A DNA stretch of 64,000 nt, taken from contig DAOQSN010000010.1 in NCBI GenBank assembly GCA_035356615.1, positions 1-64,000 of the forward strand, read 5' to 3'. A model generated the notes under the pieces. That model was not told the DNA's origin and ran no database searches. It saw nothing but the letters and a program-made list of their open reading frames with translations. The stretch is from JAKQDH01 sp029558835 (GTDB lineage: Bacteria; Planctomycetota; Phycisphaerae; UBA1845). Numbering within the stretch: the first letter of the stretch is position 1; each line of letters begins with the position of its first letter. Shown here piece by piece: positions 17,330 to 25,295 of the stretch. The position numbers and the translations under genes were made by a program.

Positions 17330-17895
17330 AGGCGGTCCGTCGTCATTTCTTCGTCCTGCCGGAGTTGCTGACGATGGCGGCCCTGGCGGCGCTGGGCGGC
17401 GTGACGAGCAGCGCGATCAGCGTGCTGCGGGCGGCCGTGCACGGCGTGGTGGGCTCGCCGGTGGGTCTGCAATTCCTGGCTGGTATTCATGTGCTCTGGC
17501 CGGTGCTGGCGGTCGGGTTGGTTCGCAAACCGGGGGCGGCGACGGTGACGGCGGCCGTGACGGGCGTGGTGGAGCTGCTGGCCGGCAATCCGCACGGTTT
17601 GTTCGTGGTGCTGTATGCGGCGGCGGCCGGAGTGGGCGTGGACCTGGTCTGGATGGTGCTGGGCGGGCGACACCATCCGGTGACGTACATGCTGGCGGGG
17701 GGGACGGGAGCCGCGGCCAACGTGCTGGTGCTGAAGTTCGTGTTCTCGCTTTCGCAGGGCGGTGTCGTGGGAGCGGCGTTGCTGGTGTTGGCCACGACGG
17801 CGTTTGTGAGCGGGATGCTGCTGGCGGGGCTGCTGGGCTGGTCGTTGCTGAAGGCTCTGCGCCGCGCCGGCATCGCTGGGACCGCGACAGCGTGA
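17326..17895 (+). CDS. ykoE: YkoE-family substrate-binding (S) component of an ECF importer
   Basis: 189 residues with about six hydrophobic helices. The motif VRKPGAATVTAAVTG, then VELLAGNPHG, matches the conserved RKPGA..E and LLGNP signature of YkoE, the S component of the thiamine-precursor (hydroxymethylpyrimidine) importer YkoEDC. It is translationally coupled to the lipoprotein upstream and followed by the double ATPase and the T component. No thiamine riboswitch could be recognised ahead of the operon, so the substrate is a family-based guess. Confidence 0.82.
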   Translation: MKAVRRHFFVLPELLTMAALAALGGVTSSAISVLRAAVHGVVGSPVGLQFLAGIHVLWPVLAVGLVRKPGAATVTAAVTGVVELLAGNPHGLFVVLYAAAAGVGVDLVWMVLGGRHHPVTYMLAGGTGAAANVLVLKFVFSLSQGGVVGAALLVLATTAFVSGMLLAGLLGWSLLKALRRAGIAGTATA

Positions 17896-17997
17896 GGGCC
17901 GGGGGAGCGGCAGGGGACACGGGTGGCCAAGGCAGGGGGCTTTGCCCGCCCCGCTGGGGCTGGGACGGGGAGCGCGTCCGGTCGGTGGCGGGTGGGT

Positions 17998-18127
17998 GTT
18001 TAGCGTCCTCGGCGTTGTGGGTGCCATGCTATTCCGCGACTGCGGTCGCGGGTACGCATGCCTCCTCAGCCGCGGCACATGCCCACCCCCGCCTGCGGTG
18101 GGGATGGGCATCGCACCCGGGCTAAAC
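17998..18127 (+). repeat. Family A repeat, copy A2
   Basis: 130 bases bounded by GTTTAGC and its inverted partner GCTAAAC. Inside are two nested hairpins like those of A1. It lies just upstream of the double-ATPase gene, in opposite orientation to A3 just downstream of that gene. Confidence 0.85.
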
Positions 18128-18158
18128 AGGTACGGTGCCGTCGGTACAATCCCTCGTC

Positions 18159-19742
18159 ATGATCCACTTCGATGGCTTTGGCTGGCGGTTCGCACGGTCC
18201 GCGGGGTGGGCGGTGCGGGGGGTTTCCCTTGCCGTCGATGCAGGAGAGACGGTCGTCATTGCGGGTGCGAGCGGGTCGGGCAAGACGACGCTGGCGATGG
18301 CGGCGTGCGGGCTGCTGATGGGTCGGCGAGCGGGGGAGGCCGAGGGTCGCGTCGTGGTGGACGGGTGCGACGTGGCGGCCACGCCGCTGCACGAGGTGGC
18401 CGGGCGAATCGGGTTGGTGCAGCAGAACCCCGAGATGCATTTCGCGACGCCGACGGTACGCGACGAACTGGCGTTTGGGCTGGAGAACCGGTGCGTGCCG
18501 CGGGAGGAGATCCGCAGGCGCGTGGACGAGGCGCTGGCGTTGCTGGGCATCGAGCCGCTACGTGGGCGTGAACTGGGGACGCTCTCCGGCGGCGAGAAGC
18601 AGCGGGTGGCCGTGGCGTCGATCCTGGCCGGTGGACCGCGGGCGGTGGTGCTGGATGAGCCGACGGCCAGTCTTGATCCGCGGGCATCACGGGACCTTTT
18701 TCACGCGTTGGCGGAGTTGGCGCGGCAGCGCGGCCTGACGGTGGTCATCATCGAGCACAAGCTGGCGCAGCTTGCGGCGTTGCGGCCGCGGTTGGTGTGG
18801 CTGGATGAAGGACGTGTGCAGGCGGACGTGCGTCTCGGAGCGGACGCCACGGCGCTGCCGACCGGCCTGCGGCAGGCGCTGTTTCTACCCGCGCAGGCGC
18901 CGCCGCCGGCTCGCGCGACGCAGGAAACGGCGTTGCTGGCGGAGCTGGCGGGCGTGACGGTGGAGGCCGCGGGACAGGCGATCCTGCGGGACGTGTCGCT
19001 GCAAGTGCGGGCGGGTGAGGTGGTGGCCTTGATGGGGCCCAACGGAGGCGGCAAGACGACGCTGCTGCATGTGTTGCTCGGGCTGGCGGAACGGGTGAGC
19101 GGGTCGGTGCGGGTCTGCGGTATCGAGGTGACGGGGCGGGTGGCGTCGCGGCTGGCGCCGCATGTTGGTGTCGTGTTTCAGAATGCGGACCACCAGCTTG
19201 TGGCGGAGACGGTGTGCGATGAAGCCGTGTATGCCGCGCGGATGCTCGGGCGACTCGATCCGCCCACGACGGCGTGGGGGGAGGAGTTGCTGGCGGTGGC
19301 CGGGTTGGCGGAGCGCCGTGATGCGCATCCTTTCGCGCTGAGCTGGGGACAGAAGCGGCGGCTGAACCTGATCTCGGCGGTGTTGCATCAGCCGAAACTG
19401 CTGCTGCTCGACGAACCGTTCAGCGGGCAGGATTGGGAGCACGTGCGGTTCCTGCTGACGGTCATTCGACGGATGGTGGAGGTATCGGCGGACGAGCGCG
19501 GGGGCGAGTCAACCGCGGAGTCGCGCGGCGCGTGCGTGATGGTGGTTCACGATCCGCGGGTCGTGCTGCGCGTGTGCACGCGCGTGGTGTTTGTCGAGGC
19601 CGGGCGGATCGTGGTGGACGCGCCGGTGGACGCGGCGTTTGAGCGGATACAGGCGTTGGGGCATGGGGCGTATGTGCCTGACGACTTAATCGAAGGGTGG
19701 AACCGGTCGGCTTCCGGCACGCTTCCGGCGGACCGGACGTGA
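18159..19742 (+). CDS. ykoD: YkoD-like duplicated ATP-binding subunit of an ECF importer
   Basis: 527 residues with two ABC ATPase cassettes in one chain. Cassette 1 has Walker A GASGSGKTT, signature LSGGEKQR and Walker B VVLDEPTASLD. Cassette 2 has Walker A GPNGGGKTT, a modified signature LSWGQKRR and LLLLDEPFSGQD. Such fused ECF ATPases (YkoD type) power uptake with a T and an S subunit. ATG 18159 was chosen; a GTG eight codons upstream is possible, and no clear ribosome site is seen for either. The gene is bracketed by inverted copies of repeat A, which separate it from ykoE and ykoC. Confidence 0.9.
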   Translation: MIHFDGFGWRFARSAGWAVRGVSLAVDAGETVVIAGASGSGKTTLAMAACGLLMGRRAGEAEGRVVVDGCDVAATPLHEVAGRIGLVQQNPEMHFATPTVRDELAFGLENRCVPREEIRRRVDEALALLGIEPLRGRELGTLSGGEKQRVAVASILAGGPRAVVLDEPTASLDPRASRDLFHALAELARQRGLTVVIIEHKLAQLAALRPRLVWLDEGRVQADVRLGADATALPTGLRQALFLPAQAPPPARATQETALLAELAGVTVEAAGQAILRDVSLQVRAGEVVALMGPNGGGKTTLLHVLLGLAERVSGSVRVCGIEVTGRVASRLAPHVGVVFQNADHQLVAETVCDEAVYAARMLGRLDPPTTAWGEELLAVAGLAERRDAHPFALSWGQKRRLNLISAVLHQPKLLLLDEPFSGQDWEHVRFLLTVIRRMVEVSADERGGESTAESRGACVMVVHDPRVVLRVCTRVVFVEAGRIVVDAPVDAAFERIQALGHGAYVPDDLIEGWNRSASGTLPADRT

Positions 19743-19776
19743 CTTTGGCGGCGAGAACACACCCGCGTGGGTACCT

Positions 19777-19906
19777 GTTTGGCGTGGGTGCCATGCGCTC
19801 ACCCACCGCAGGTGGGGGTGGGCATGTGCCGCGGCTGCAAAGGCATGCTTACCCGCGACCGCTGTCGCGGGAGAGCATGGCACCCACAACGCCGAAGACG
19901 CTCAAC
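19777..19906 (-). repeat. Family A repeat, copy A3
   Basis: 130 bases, inverted relative to A1 and A2, running from GTTTGGC to GCTCAAC. It contains ACCCGCGACCGCTGTCGCGGG and the second CCCACC-type hairpin. It separates the ATPase gene from the T-component gene. Confidence 0.85.
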
Positions 19907-19948
19907 GCGGACCCACCTGCGGCGGGCATCGGGGCGAGGAACGCACGG

Positions 19949-20710
19949 ATGGTCGCTTCGTGCACAATTAACGGTCCTGACCGTCCGCCGCGGCTGCGCC
20001 GGCTCAACCCCGCGCTGAAGCTGGCGTGGCTGGTGTGGTTGAGTGTGGCCGTGTTCTGCGCGGACCGTGCGTGGTGGTCATGGCTGGGTGTGGCCGTGGT
20101 GATCGCCCTGTTCGCGGCGGGCGGGGTGATGCCGTGGCGCATCCCGGGGAAGCGGTTATGGATACCGCTGGCCGCGGCGCTGCTGGTGACGCAGGTTCTG
20201 GCGGTGCGCGAAGGCGGGTCGGTGTGGTGGGTCGTCACGGACCTGGGGATACAGGCGGGTTTGCGGGCGTCGGGTCGGCTGTTGGCGGTGGTGCTGGCGA
20301 GCCTATTGTTTGTCGTGACGACGGAGCCCTTCGCGCTGGCGGCCGCGCTGATGAAGCTGGGGCTGCCGGACCGCTGGGGATTCGCGCTGGTGACGGCCCT
20401 GCGTCTGGCGCCGCTCTTTCGCGTGGAGGGGCATCACATCTATCGCGCGCAGGTGGTGCGCGGCGTGGCCTGCGACGCCTGTGGGCCGCGGCGGTGGTGG
20501 TTGCTCTGCCGGCACCTGTGTCTGCCGTTGTTGGTGTCGGCGTTGCGGACGGCCGAGGCGTTGGCGGTGTCGATGGAGGGGCGGGCGTTTGGGGTGCATC
20601 CGCGGCGAACGTCGCTGCGCGAGATGCGCACGACCGGTGCCGACGTGGCGTGCCTGGTGTTGCTTATCGCCTGTGTGGCCGGTAGCGTCGTGTACGCCTT
20701 GATCGCGTAG
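19949..20710 (+). CDS. ykoC: YkoC/CbiQ-like transmembrane (T) component of an ECF importer
   Basis: 253 residues. NPALKLAWLVWLSVAVF starts the membrane region, and several helices follow. LMKLGLPDRWGFALVTALRL, then RAQVVRGVACD, and ALAVSMEGRAFGVHPRR contain the paired Ala-Arg-Gly-type coupling helices of CbiQ/EcfT proteins that dock on the ATPases. The ATG at 19949 was preferred: a longer frame would translate repeat A3 into an improbable leader. It ends in a TAG provided by a family F hairpin. Confidence 0.85.
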   Translation: MVASCTINGPDRPPRLRRLNPALKLAWLVWLSVAVFCADRAWWSWLGVAVVIALFAAGGVMPWRIPGKRLWIPLAAALLVTQVLAVREGGSVWWVVTDLGIQAGLRASGRLLAVVLASLLFVVTTEPFALAAALMKLGLPDRWGFALVTALRLAPLFRVEGHHIYRAQVVRGVACDACGPRRWWLLCRHLCLPLLVSALRTAEALAVSMEGRAFGVHPRRTSLREMRTTGADVACLVLLIACVAGSVVYALIA

Positions 20711-20726
20711 AGCGGGCTCCGCCCGC
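20708..20726 (+). repeat. Family F hairpin at the end of ykoC
   Basis: TAGAGCGGGCTCCGCCCGC: the ykoC stop codon is followed at once by GCGGGC-TCC-GCCCGC, a tight hairpin. Related copies end dacB (25276-25295) and gmhA (32428-32445). Confidence 0.65.
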
Positions 20727-20848
20727 CGGGATTGTTGCGCACGGGAAGGCAGGCACACGGGAATGGGGATGTGCGACGATGCCGCGCCGGGTGAAACCCG
20801 CCCTGCGCGCCGGGCGGCGTGCAGGGCATCCGCAACGTGGCCGCCTTC

Positions 20849-20875
20849 CACGTCGCCCACGGAGGGCGACGCTAC
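20849..20875. repeat. Family C palindrome, copy 2
   Basis: CACGTCGCCCACGGAGGGCG followed by ACGCTAC: an inverted copy of the 39101-39129 element, in the roughly 200-base gap between ykoC and mobA. Confidence 0.6.
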
Positions 20876-20910
20876 GGGGCGTGCGGCGTCCCCGCCTGTG
20901 GAGGCAGAGG

Positions 20911-21579
20911 TCAGGACCCTTCGGTCGGGGCCACGCTGCGGCATACGCGGGCGAAGTCCTCGGGCGTGTTCACGTTGGCAAGCTGCTCGGTCTCGTCCGG
21001 TGTGGGCGTGAGGGCGGTGAGGCGAAGGCGGTGCAGCAGACCGTGCAGGCTGCCCTTGCCGGCCGTGCGTTCTTCCATGGCCGCAGGCAGGACGCGCGGA
21101 TGGTACAGGGCGCAGCAGGCGTGATACCCGTGGCGCCGGTCGTCGCGTCGGAAGACAACGGCCTCAGCGTCGGAGCGCTCGGCCACGAGCAGGCGCTGCA
21201 GCAGGGGCACACTGAGTTGCGGCAGGTCACAGGCGAGCAGCAGGCACCATGCCTGTGGCCGGTGACGCAACAGCGAGATCAGGCCTTCGATCGGTCCGCC
21301 GTCCGGCTCGGCGTCAGGAAGGACGGTGAGGTCCCGCACGGCCGGCGGCAATGCGGAGCCCGCGCCGAGCAGCACGACTTCCGCGACGACCTGCGCGGCC
21401 AGGGCGACCGTGCGTTCGATCAACGTCCGGCCATCGGGCAGGCGGAGCAGCGTCTTGGGGCAGCCCATGCGGGTGCTGCGACCGCCGATCAGGATACCGG
21501 CCGGGCCGAGGTCGTCAGCGCGGGGTACCGGACCGGCGGGCAGCCCCCCGGTCTGCGAGTGATGTTCGCGCGCCTTCAT
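20911..21579 (-). CDS. mobA: MobA, molybdenum cofactor guanylyltransferase
   Basis: 222 residues. The nucleotide-binding start AGILIGGRSTRMGCPKTLL (G-G-x-S-x-R-M-G-x-x-K) is the MobA signature. LLLACDLPQLSVPLL holds the metal-binding Asp, and VNTPEDF is the conserved C-terminal motif. It attaches GMP to molybdopterin to give the guanine dinucleotide cofactor. The ATG at 21579 (MKAREHHSQ) was chosen to exclude an unlikely 98-residue leader. It stands about 8 kb from fdhD and mobB, alone and divergent from the ammonia-lyase gene. Confidence 0.92.
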   Translation of the reverse strand: MKAREHHSQTGGLPAGPVPRADDLGPAGILIGGRSTRMGCPKTLLRLPDGRTLIERTVALAAQVVAEVVLLGAGSALPPAVRDLTVLPDAEPDGGPIEGLISLLRHRPQAWCLLLACDLPQLSVPLLQRLLVAERSDAEAVVFRRDDRRHGYHACCALYHPRVLPAAMEERTAGKGSLHGLLHRLRLTALTPTPDETEQLANVNTPEDFARVCRSVAPTEGS

Positions 21580-21810
21580 GGTTTCATCGTAGCGTGGGCC
21601 GGTTGCATTTGTCACGTGCGGCCGGTAGTGCCCTGGCGGCGGGGCGTCTTGCAGGGCGGGTGTCCAAGGCTTAGTCTTGCCGGCGTTGTCGAAGGTCTCA
21701 GGACCGGTCCTGCCGGCAGGGCGGACGCGGTGACGGGACGGACCGGGGGCCGTTGCGGGCAACGGCCGAGGGGCAACGCCGGCGGAGGGAGTGAGAAAGG
21801 GAAGGCATTG

Positions 21811-23373
21811 ATGGAAGTCGTACTGGACGGCAACACGCTCTCGATCGAGCAGGTGGAGGCGGTGGCGCGGCACAACGCGCGGGCAACGGTCTCACCCGCG
21901 GCGCGCGCGAAGATGCAGAAGTCGCGCGACGTGATTGAGAGCCACGTGGCGGCCGGGGTGGCCATCTACGGGGTTACGACGGGCATCGGCGAGTTCGCGC
22001 GCATCCGCATTTCACCGGAGCAGAGCGCGGAGCTGCAGCGCCGGATCGTCTACAGTCATTCGGCGGGCACGGGTGATCCGCAGCCGCCGGACGTGGTGCG
22101 GGCGGGCATGCTGTTGCGCGCCAACGTCCTGGCGAAGGGCTACTCGGGCGTGCGCGTGAAGCTGATCGACACCGTACTGGAGATGATTAACCGCGGGGTC
22201 ATACCCTACATTAATGAGAAGGGTTCGGTGGGCACGAGCGGGGACCTGTCACCGTTATCACAGTTTGCCGAGGTGGCGTTGGGCGAGGGGCGGGCATTCT
22301 ACCACGGGGAGCTGATGTCCGGGGCGGAGGCGATGAAGCAGGCGGGCGTCCAGCCCACGGATTTGACGTACAAGGAGGGGCTCGGGCTCATCAACGGTTC
22401 GCAGATGATGACGGGCGGGGCGGCGTTGCTGGTCTATGACGCTGAGCGCATTCTTAAGAATGCCATGATCGCTAGTGCGATGACCCTGGACGCCCTGCGC
22501 GCCGTGGAACGCGCGTTTCATCCGGCGGTGCACCGGGTGCGTCCGTTCCGCGGGCAGAACGCGGTGGCCGGCAACCTGCTCAAGCTGTTCGCCGGCAGTG
22601 AGATCATGGCCGACAAATCGGGCAAGGTGCAGGACGGCTACAGCATGCGTTGCGCACCGCAGGTCCTGGGGCCCAGTTGCGACATCCTGGAATACGTCCG
22701 CGACATTGTGACGACCGAGATGAACTCCGCGGCGGACAACCCGCTCTTCTTCGGCGAGGAGAAGGAGTACTTCGCGGCGGGCAATTTCCACGGCCAGGGC
22801 ATCGGGCTGGCGGTGGACTATCTGTGTATCGGTATGTCGGAGGTGGCGAACCTTTCGGAGCGGCATTCGAATCGCCTGCTCAATCCGGTGCTTTCCGGGC
22901 TGCCGGATTTTCTGGTGGAGGGCAAGGGGCTCAACTCAGGCCTCATGGTGGCCCAGTACACGGCCGCCGCGCTGGTGAGCGAGAACAAGGTACTTTCGCA
23001 CCCGGCGTCGGTGGATTCCATCAGTGTGTCGGCCGACCAGGAGGACCACGTCAGCATGGGACCGATCGCCGTGCGCAAGTGCACGGAGATTCTCAAGAAC
23101 GTCCGCACCGTGCTGGCCGTCGAGATGATGTGCGCGGCGCAGGCGTTCGATTTCCACAAGGGCAAGAAGCCCGGCCGGGGCACGAAGGTTGCGTATGACC
23201 TGATTCGGACGAAAGTGCCGCGGCTCATCGACGACCGCGTGCTGTACCCGGATATCGAGGCCATCCGGCAGATGATCGAGAGCAACGTGCTGCTCGACGC
23301 GGTGGAGCGCGAGGTGGGGCCGCTGGCGCTTGCCCGCGACGTGGCGTTGCCGCGGCCGGGGGTACCGGCATAG
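21811..23373 (+). CDS. Histidine/aromatic amino acid ammonia-lyase with a Thr-Ser-Gly MIO triad
   Basis: 520 residues, the usual length. The family forms an internal MIO cofactor from Ala-Ser-Gly; here the triad is Thr142-Ser143-Gly144 in GSVGTSGDLSPL. Y53 (YGVTTGIG) and the segments NSAADNPLFF and NFHGQGIG are conserved. Specificity markers lean to histidase: SHSAG with H83 and the QEDHVSM segment, whose Glu contacts histidine in known HutH. No hutU or hutI is nearby; a class II aldolase gene follows after 39 bases. Likely reaction: loss of ammonia from histidine or an aromatic amino acid. A GGGAAGG site precedes the ATG. Confidence 0.88.
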   Translation: MEVVLDGNTLSIEQVEAVARHNARATVSPAARAKMQKSRDVIESHVAAGVAIYGVTTGIGEFARIRISPEQSAELQRRIVYSHSAGTGDPQPPDVVRAGMLLRANVLAKGYSGVRVKLIDTVLEMINRGVIPYINEKGSVGTSGDLSPLSQFAEVALGEGRAFYHGELMSGAEAMKQAGVQPTDLTYKEGLGLINGSQMMTGGAALLVYDAERILKNAMIASAMTLDALRAVERAFHPAVHRVRPFRGQNAVAGNLLKLFAGSEIMADKSGKVQDGYSMRCAPQVLGPSCDILEYVRDIVTTEMNSAADNPLFFGEEKEYFAAGNFHGQGIGLAVDYLCIGMSEVANLSERHSNRLLNPVLSGLPDFLVEGKGLNSGLMVAQYTAAALVSENKVLSHPASVDSISVSADQEDHVSMGPIAVRKCTEILKNVRTVLAVEMMCAAQAFDFHKGKKPGRGTKVAYDLIRTKVPRLIDDRVLYPDIEAIRQMIESNVLLDAVEREVGPLALARDVALPRPGVPA

Positions 23374-23412
23374 GCGGCTGCACGTGGCGCAGATGCGGAA
23401 GGCGGTGCGACG

Positions 23413-24126
23413 ATGAGCGAGGAGCTTCAGGTCCGGCAGGAGCTCTGCGAGGTGGGGCGGCGGCTCTACGCCCGCGGGTTCGCCGCGGGCAATGATGGGA
23501 ACCTGTCGTACCGCCTCAGCGACGACATTGTCGTCTGCACGCCGACGCTGATGTGCAAGGGCTTCATGCAGCCGACGGACTTGTGTCTCGTGGACATGGC
23601 GGGCAAGCAGGTCTTCGGCCCGCGCAAGCATACCAGCGAGATTCACCTGCATCTGGAGGTGTACCGTTCGGACCCGGCCGTGCGCGCGGTGGTGCACTGC
23701 CATCCGCCGCACGCGACCGCGTTCGCCGTCGCGCGGGAGGACATTCCCAGCGGCATCCTGCCGGAGGTTGAAGTGTTTCTGGGCATCGTGCCGCGCGCTG
23801 AGTATGAGACGCCGGGCGGGTCGGCGTTTGCCGAGAAGATCCGACCGTTCCTGGGACGGGCGAACACGGTGGTGCTGAGCAACCACGGGGTGGTGAGCTG
23901 GGCGAACACGCTGGAGCTGGCGTACTGGCGGGCGGAAATGCTGGATGCCTATTGCCGCATCCTGATCCTCGCGAAGCTGGTGGGGAACGTCGAGCGGTTG
24001 CCTGATGACAAGGTCATGGAACTAATGAATCTCAAGCAGGCCTTCGGCATGGGAGCGGACCCGCGTCAGCAGCAGAGCGCGTCCCTGCTGGTCAATCCCA
24101 CGTTCGGCAAGCGCTCGAAATCCTGA
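23413..24126 (+). CDS. Class II aldolase/adducin-family protein
   Basis: 237 residues. GFAAGNDGNLSYRL, KHTSEIHLHLEVY, VVHCHPPHATAF and LSNHGVVSW are the fuculose-phosphate-aldolase-type signatures; the His residues of HCHPPH and NHG, with the upstream Glu, form the zinc site. The family cleaves sugar phosphates or related hydroxy-ketones. It directly follows the ammonia-lyase gene with a ribosome site (GGAAGG), so both are probably in one operon; the joint pathway is not known. Confidence 0.85.
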   Translation: MSEELQVRQELCEVGRRLYARGFAAGNDGNLSYRLSDDIVVCTPTLMCKGFMQPTDLCLVDMAGKQVFGPRKHTSEIHLHLEVYRSDPAVRAVVHCHPPHATAFAVAREDIPSGILPEVEVFLGIVPRAEYETPGGSAFAEKIRPFLGRANTVVLSNHGVVSWANTLELAYWRAEMLDAYCRILILAKLVGNVERLPDDKVMELMNLKQAFGMGADPRQQQSASLLVNPTFGKRSKS

Positions 24127-24255
24127 CGGGAGTACCGGATGGGGTGGCGTCGGCGGGAGGGCCGATGGTGCTTCGCTTCCGGGCTGCTGGGGATCATCCG
24201 CTTCCTGACGGTCGCGGTTCCGAAGGTTGGCATGAACTTGCGCATGGTAACCGGG

Positions 24256-25200
24256 TCAGGGTGCGTTCACGAAGCGCGTGCCGAGCGCAATGTCCTCGGC
24301 CGTGACGCGGAAGATCTCCTTCGACTCGGCCGCGACGATGACGTCACCTCCATCGAACGCACAGGCTTCGGTCTGGTAGCGCGCCGGGAACGAGACGGCG
24401 CGCGGCGTGGTGCGGCCCAGGTCGGCGAGCTCGTCGCCCAGAGGGAAGACGAGCAGTCGTCCGTAGGTGAGCACGGCGAGCGTTCGACCCTCGTCCGACA
24501 CGTCGGCGGCCGTCACCATGCGTACGGGCAGATGACCGACCACGTGCGGAATGAGGCGGTCGCCCTCCGCGGGGTCCAGGCGCAGGAGCGGGGGGTCCTG
24601 GCGGCGCAGTTTCGGGATGATATACAGTGTCCTGCCGCGGACAAACAACGCTTCACAGTCGTAGTGCTGCTCGGGGTAACGCAGCTTCCAGACCTTGAGG
24701 GGCTTGATGGGGTCCATGCGCTCCGCAAGGGTCTCGGGTTCTAACAGTTCGTAGATCACGCGCTCCCCGTATTGGGCGAAGTTATCGCCGAGGTCGCCGA
24801 TGAAGATGTGACCGCGGTCGTCGATGGCGATGTCTTCCCAGTCCTCATTCACGGCGTCGGCGATCAGCACGCGCCCGACGAGTTCACCGGTCAGCTTGAC
24901 GGCGAAGAGCTCGGGGGGGTTACCGGAGTCGTTGTGGGTCCAGAAGACGCCGGGATGGCGGCGGCTGCGCGCTAGACCCGAACATTCGCAAATCGCGGAA
25001 GACGAGAACGTCCCCACTGGGGCCCAGGTTCGCTTGGCTGGCGCGGCCGGTGGCGGGGCGGGGTCAGGGCGAGCGGCGCTGCCCGGCGGCACCCCTTGGC
25101 CGGAAGCCGGGGGCGTGAACTGCCAAACGATGAGCGCCAGGCCTGCGAGCGCCAGGCCTGCTCGAATGTGGCTCCGCCGGCTGGCGAACTGCATCATCAT
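24256..25200 (-). CDS. Exported beta-propeller-like protein of unknown function
   Basis: 314 residues. A signal peptide (to about 35) and a Pro/Ala-rich linker precede a repeating beta-rich body: CSGLARSRRHPGVFWTHNDS, DWEDIAIDDRGHIFIGDLGD, DCEALFVRGRTLYII, VTAADVSDEGRTLAVLTYG and TEACAFDGGDVIVAAES. The blocks recall blades of a propeller like those of esterase-like or phytase-like proteins, but no catalytic set is recognised. The gene stands alone between a convergent aldolase gene and dacB. Confidence 0.6.
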   Translation of the reverse strand: MMMQFASRRSHIRAGLALAGLALIVWQFTPPASGQGVPPGSAARPDPAPPPAAPAKRTWAPVGTFSSSAICECSGLARSRRHPGVFWTHNDSGNPPELFAVKLTGELVGRVLIADAVNEDWEDIAIDDRGHIFIGDLGDNFAQYGERVIYELLEPETLAERMDPIKPLKVWKLRYPEQHYDCEALFVRGRTLYIIPKLRRQDPPLLRLDPAEGDRLIPHVVGHLPVRMVTAADVSDEGRTLAVLTYGRLLVFPLGDELADLGRTTPRAVSFPARYQTEACAFDGGDVIVAAESKEIFRVTAEDIALGTRFVNAP

Positions 25201-25275
25201 CGCGGTACCCCCTGGTGCCTTGTGCGTCAGGGTCTCAAACGGTGGGCAGAGCGCATCCCCTACCTGGTGGGCGGT

Positions 25276-25295
25276 GGCGGGCGGAGCCCACCCTA
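25276..25295 (-). repeat. Family F hairpin at the end of dacB
   Basis: Read on the minus strand, TAGGGTGGGCTCCGCCCGCC contains the dacB stop codon TAG (25293-25295) followed directly by a GGTGGGC-TCC-GCCCGCC hairpin. Confidence 0.65.

Noticed and set aside
18159..19742. Composite transposon carrying ykoD
   Set aside because: The flanking elements are only 130 bases, no transposase is present and target-site duplications could not be recognised; reported only as an inverted repeat pair.
19697..19948. Longer N-terminus for the YkoC-like protein
   Set aside because: The extra 84 residues are the translation of the end of ykoD and repeat A3; the membrane protein starts properly at 19949.
20779..21810. 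Long plus-strand frame in front of the ammonia-lyase gene
   Set aside because: It is the shadow of mobA on the other strand; the lyase begins at 21811 with a ribosome site and matches the family length.
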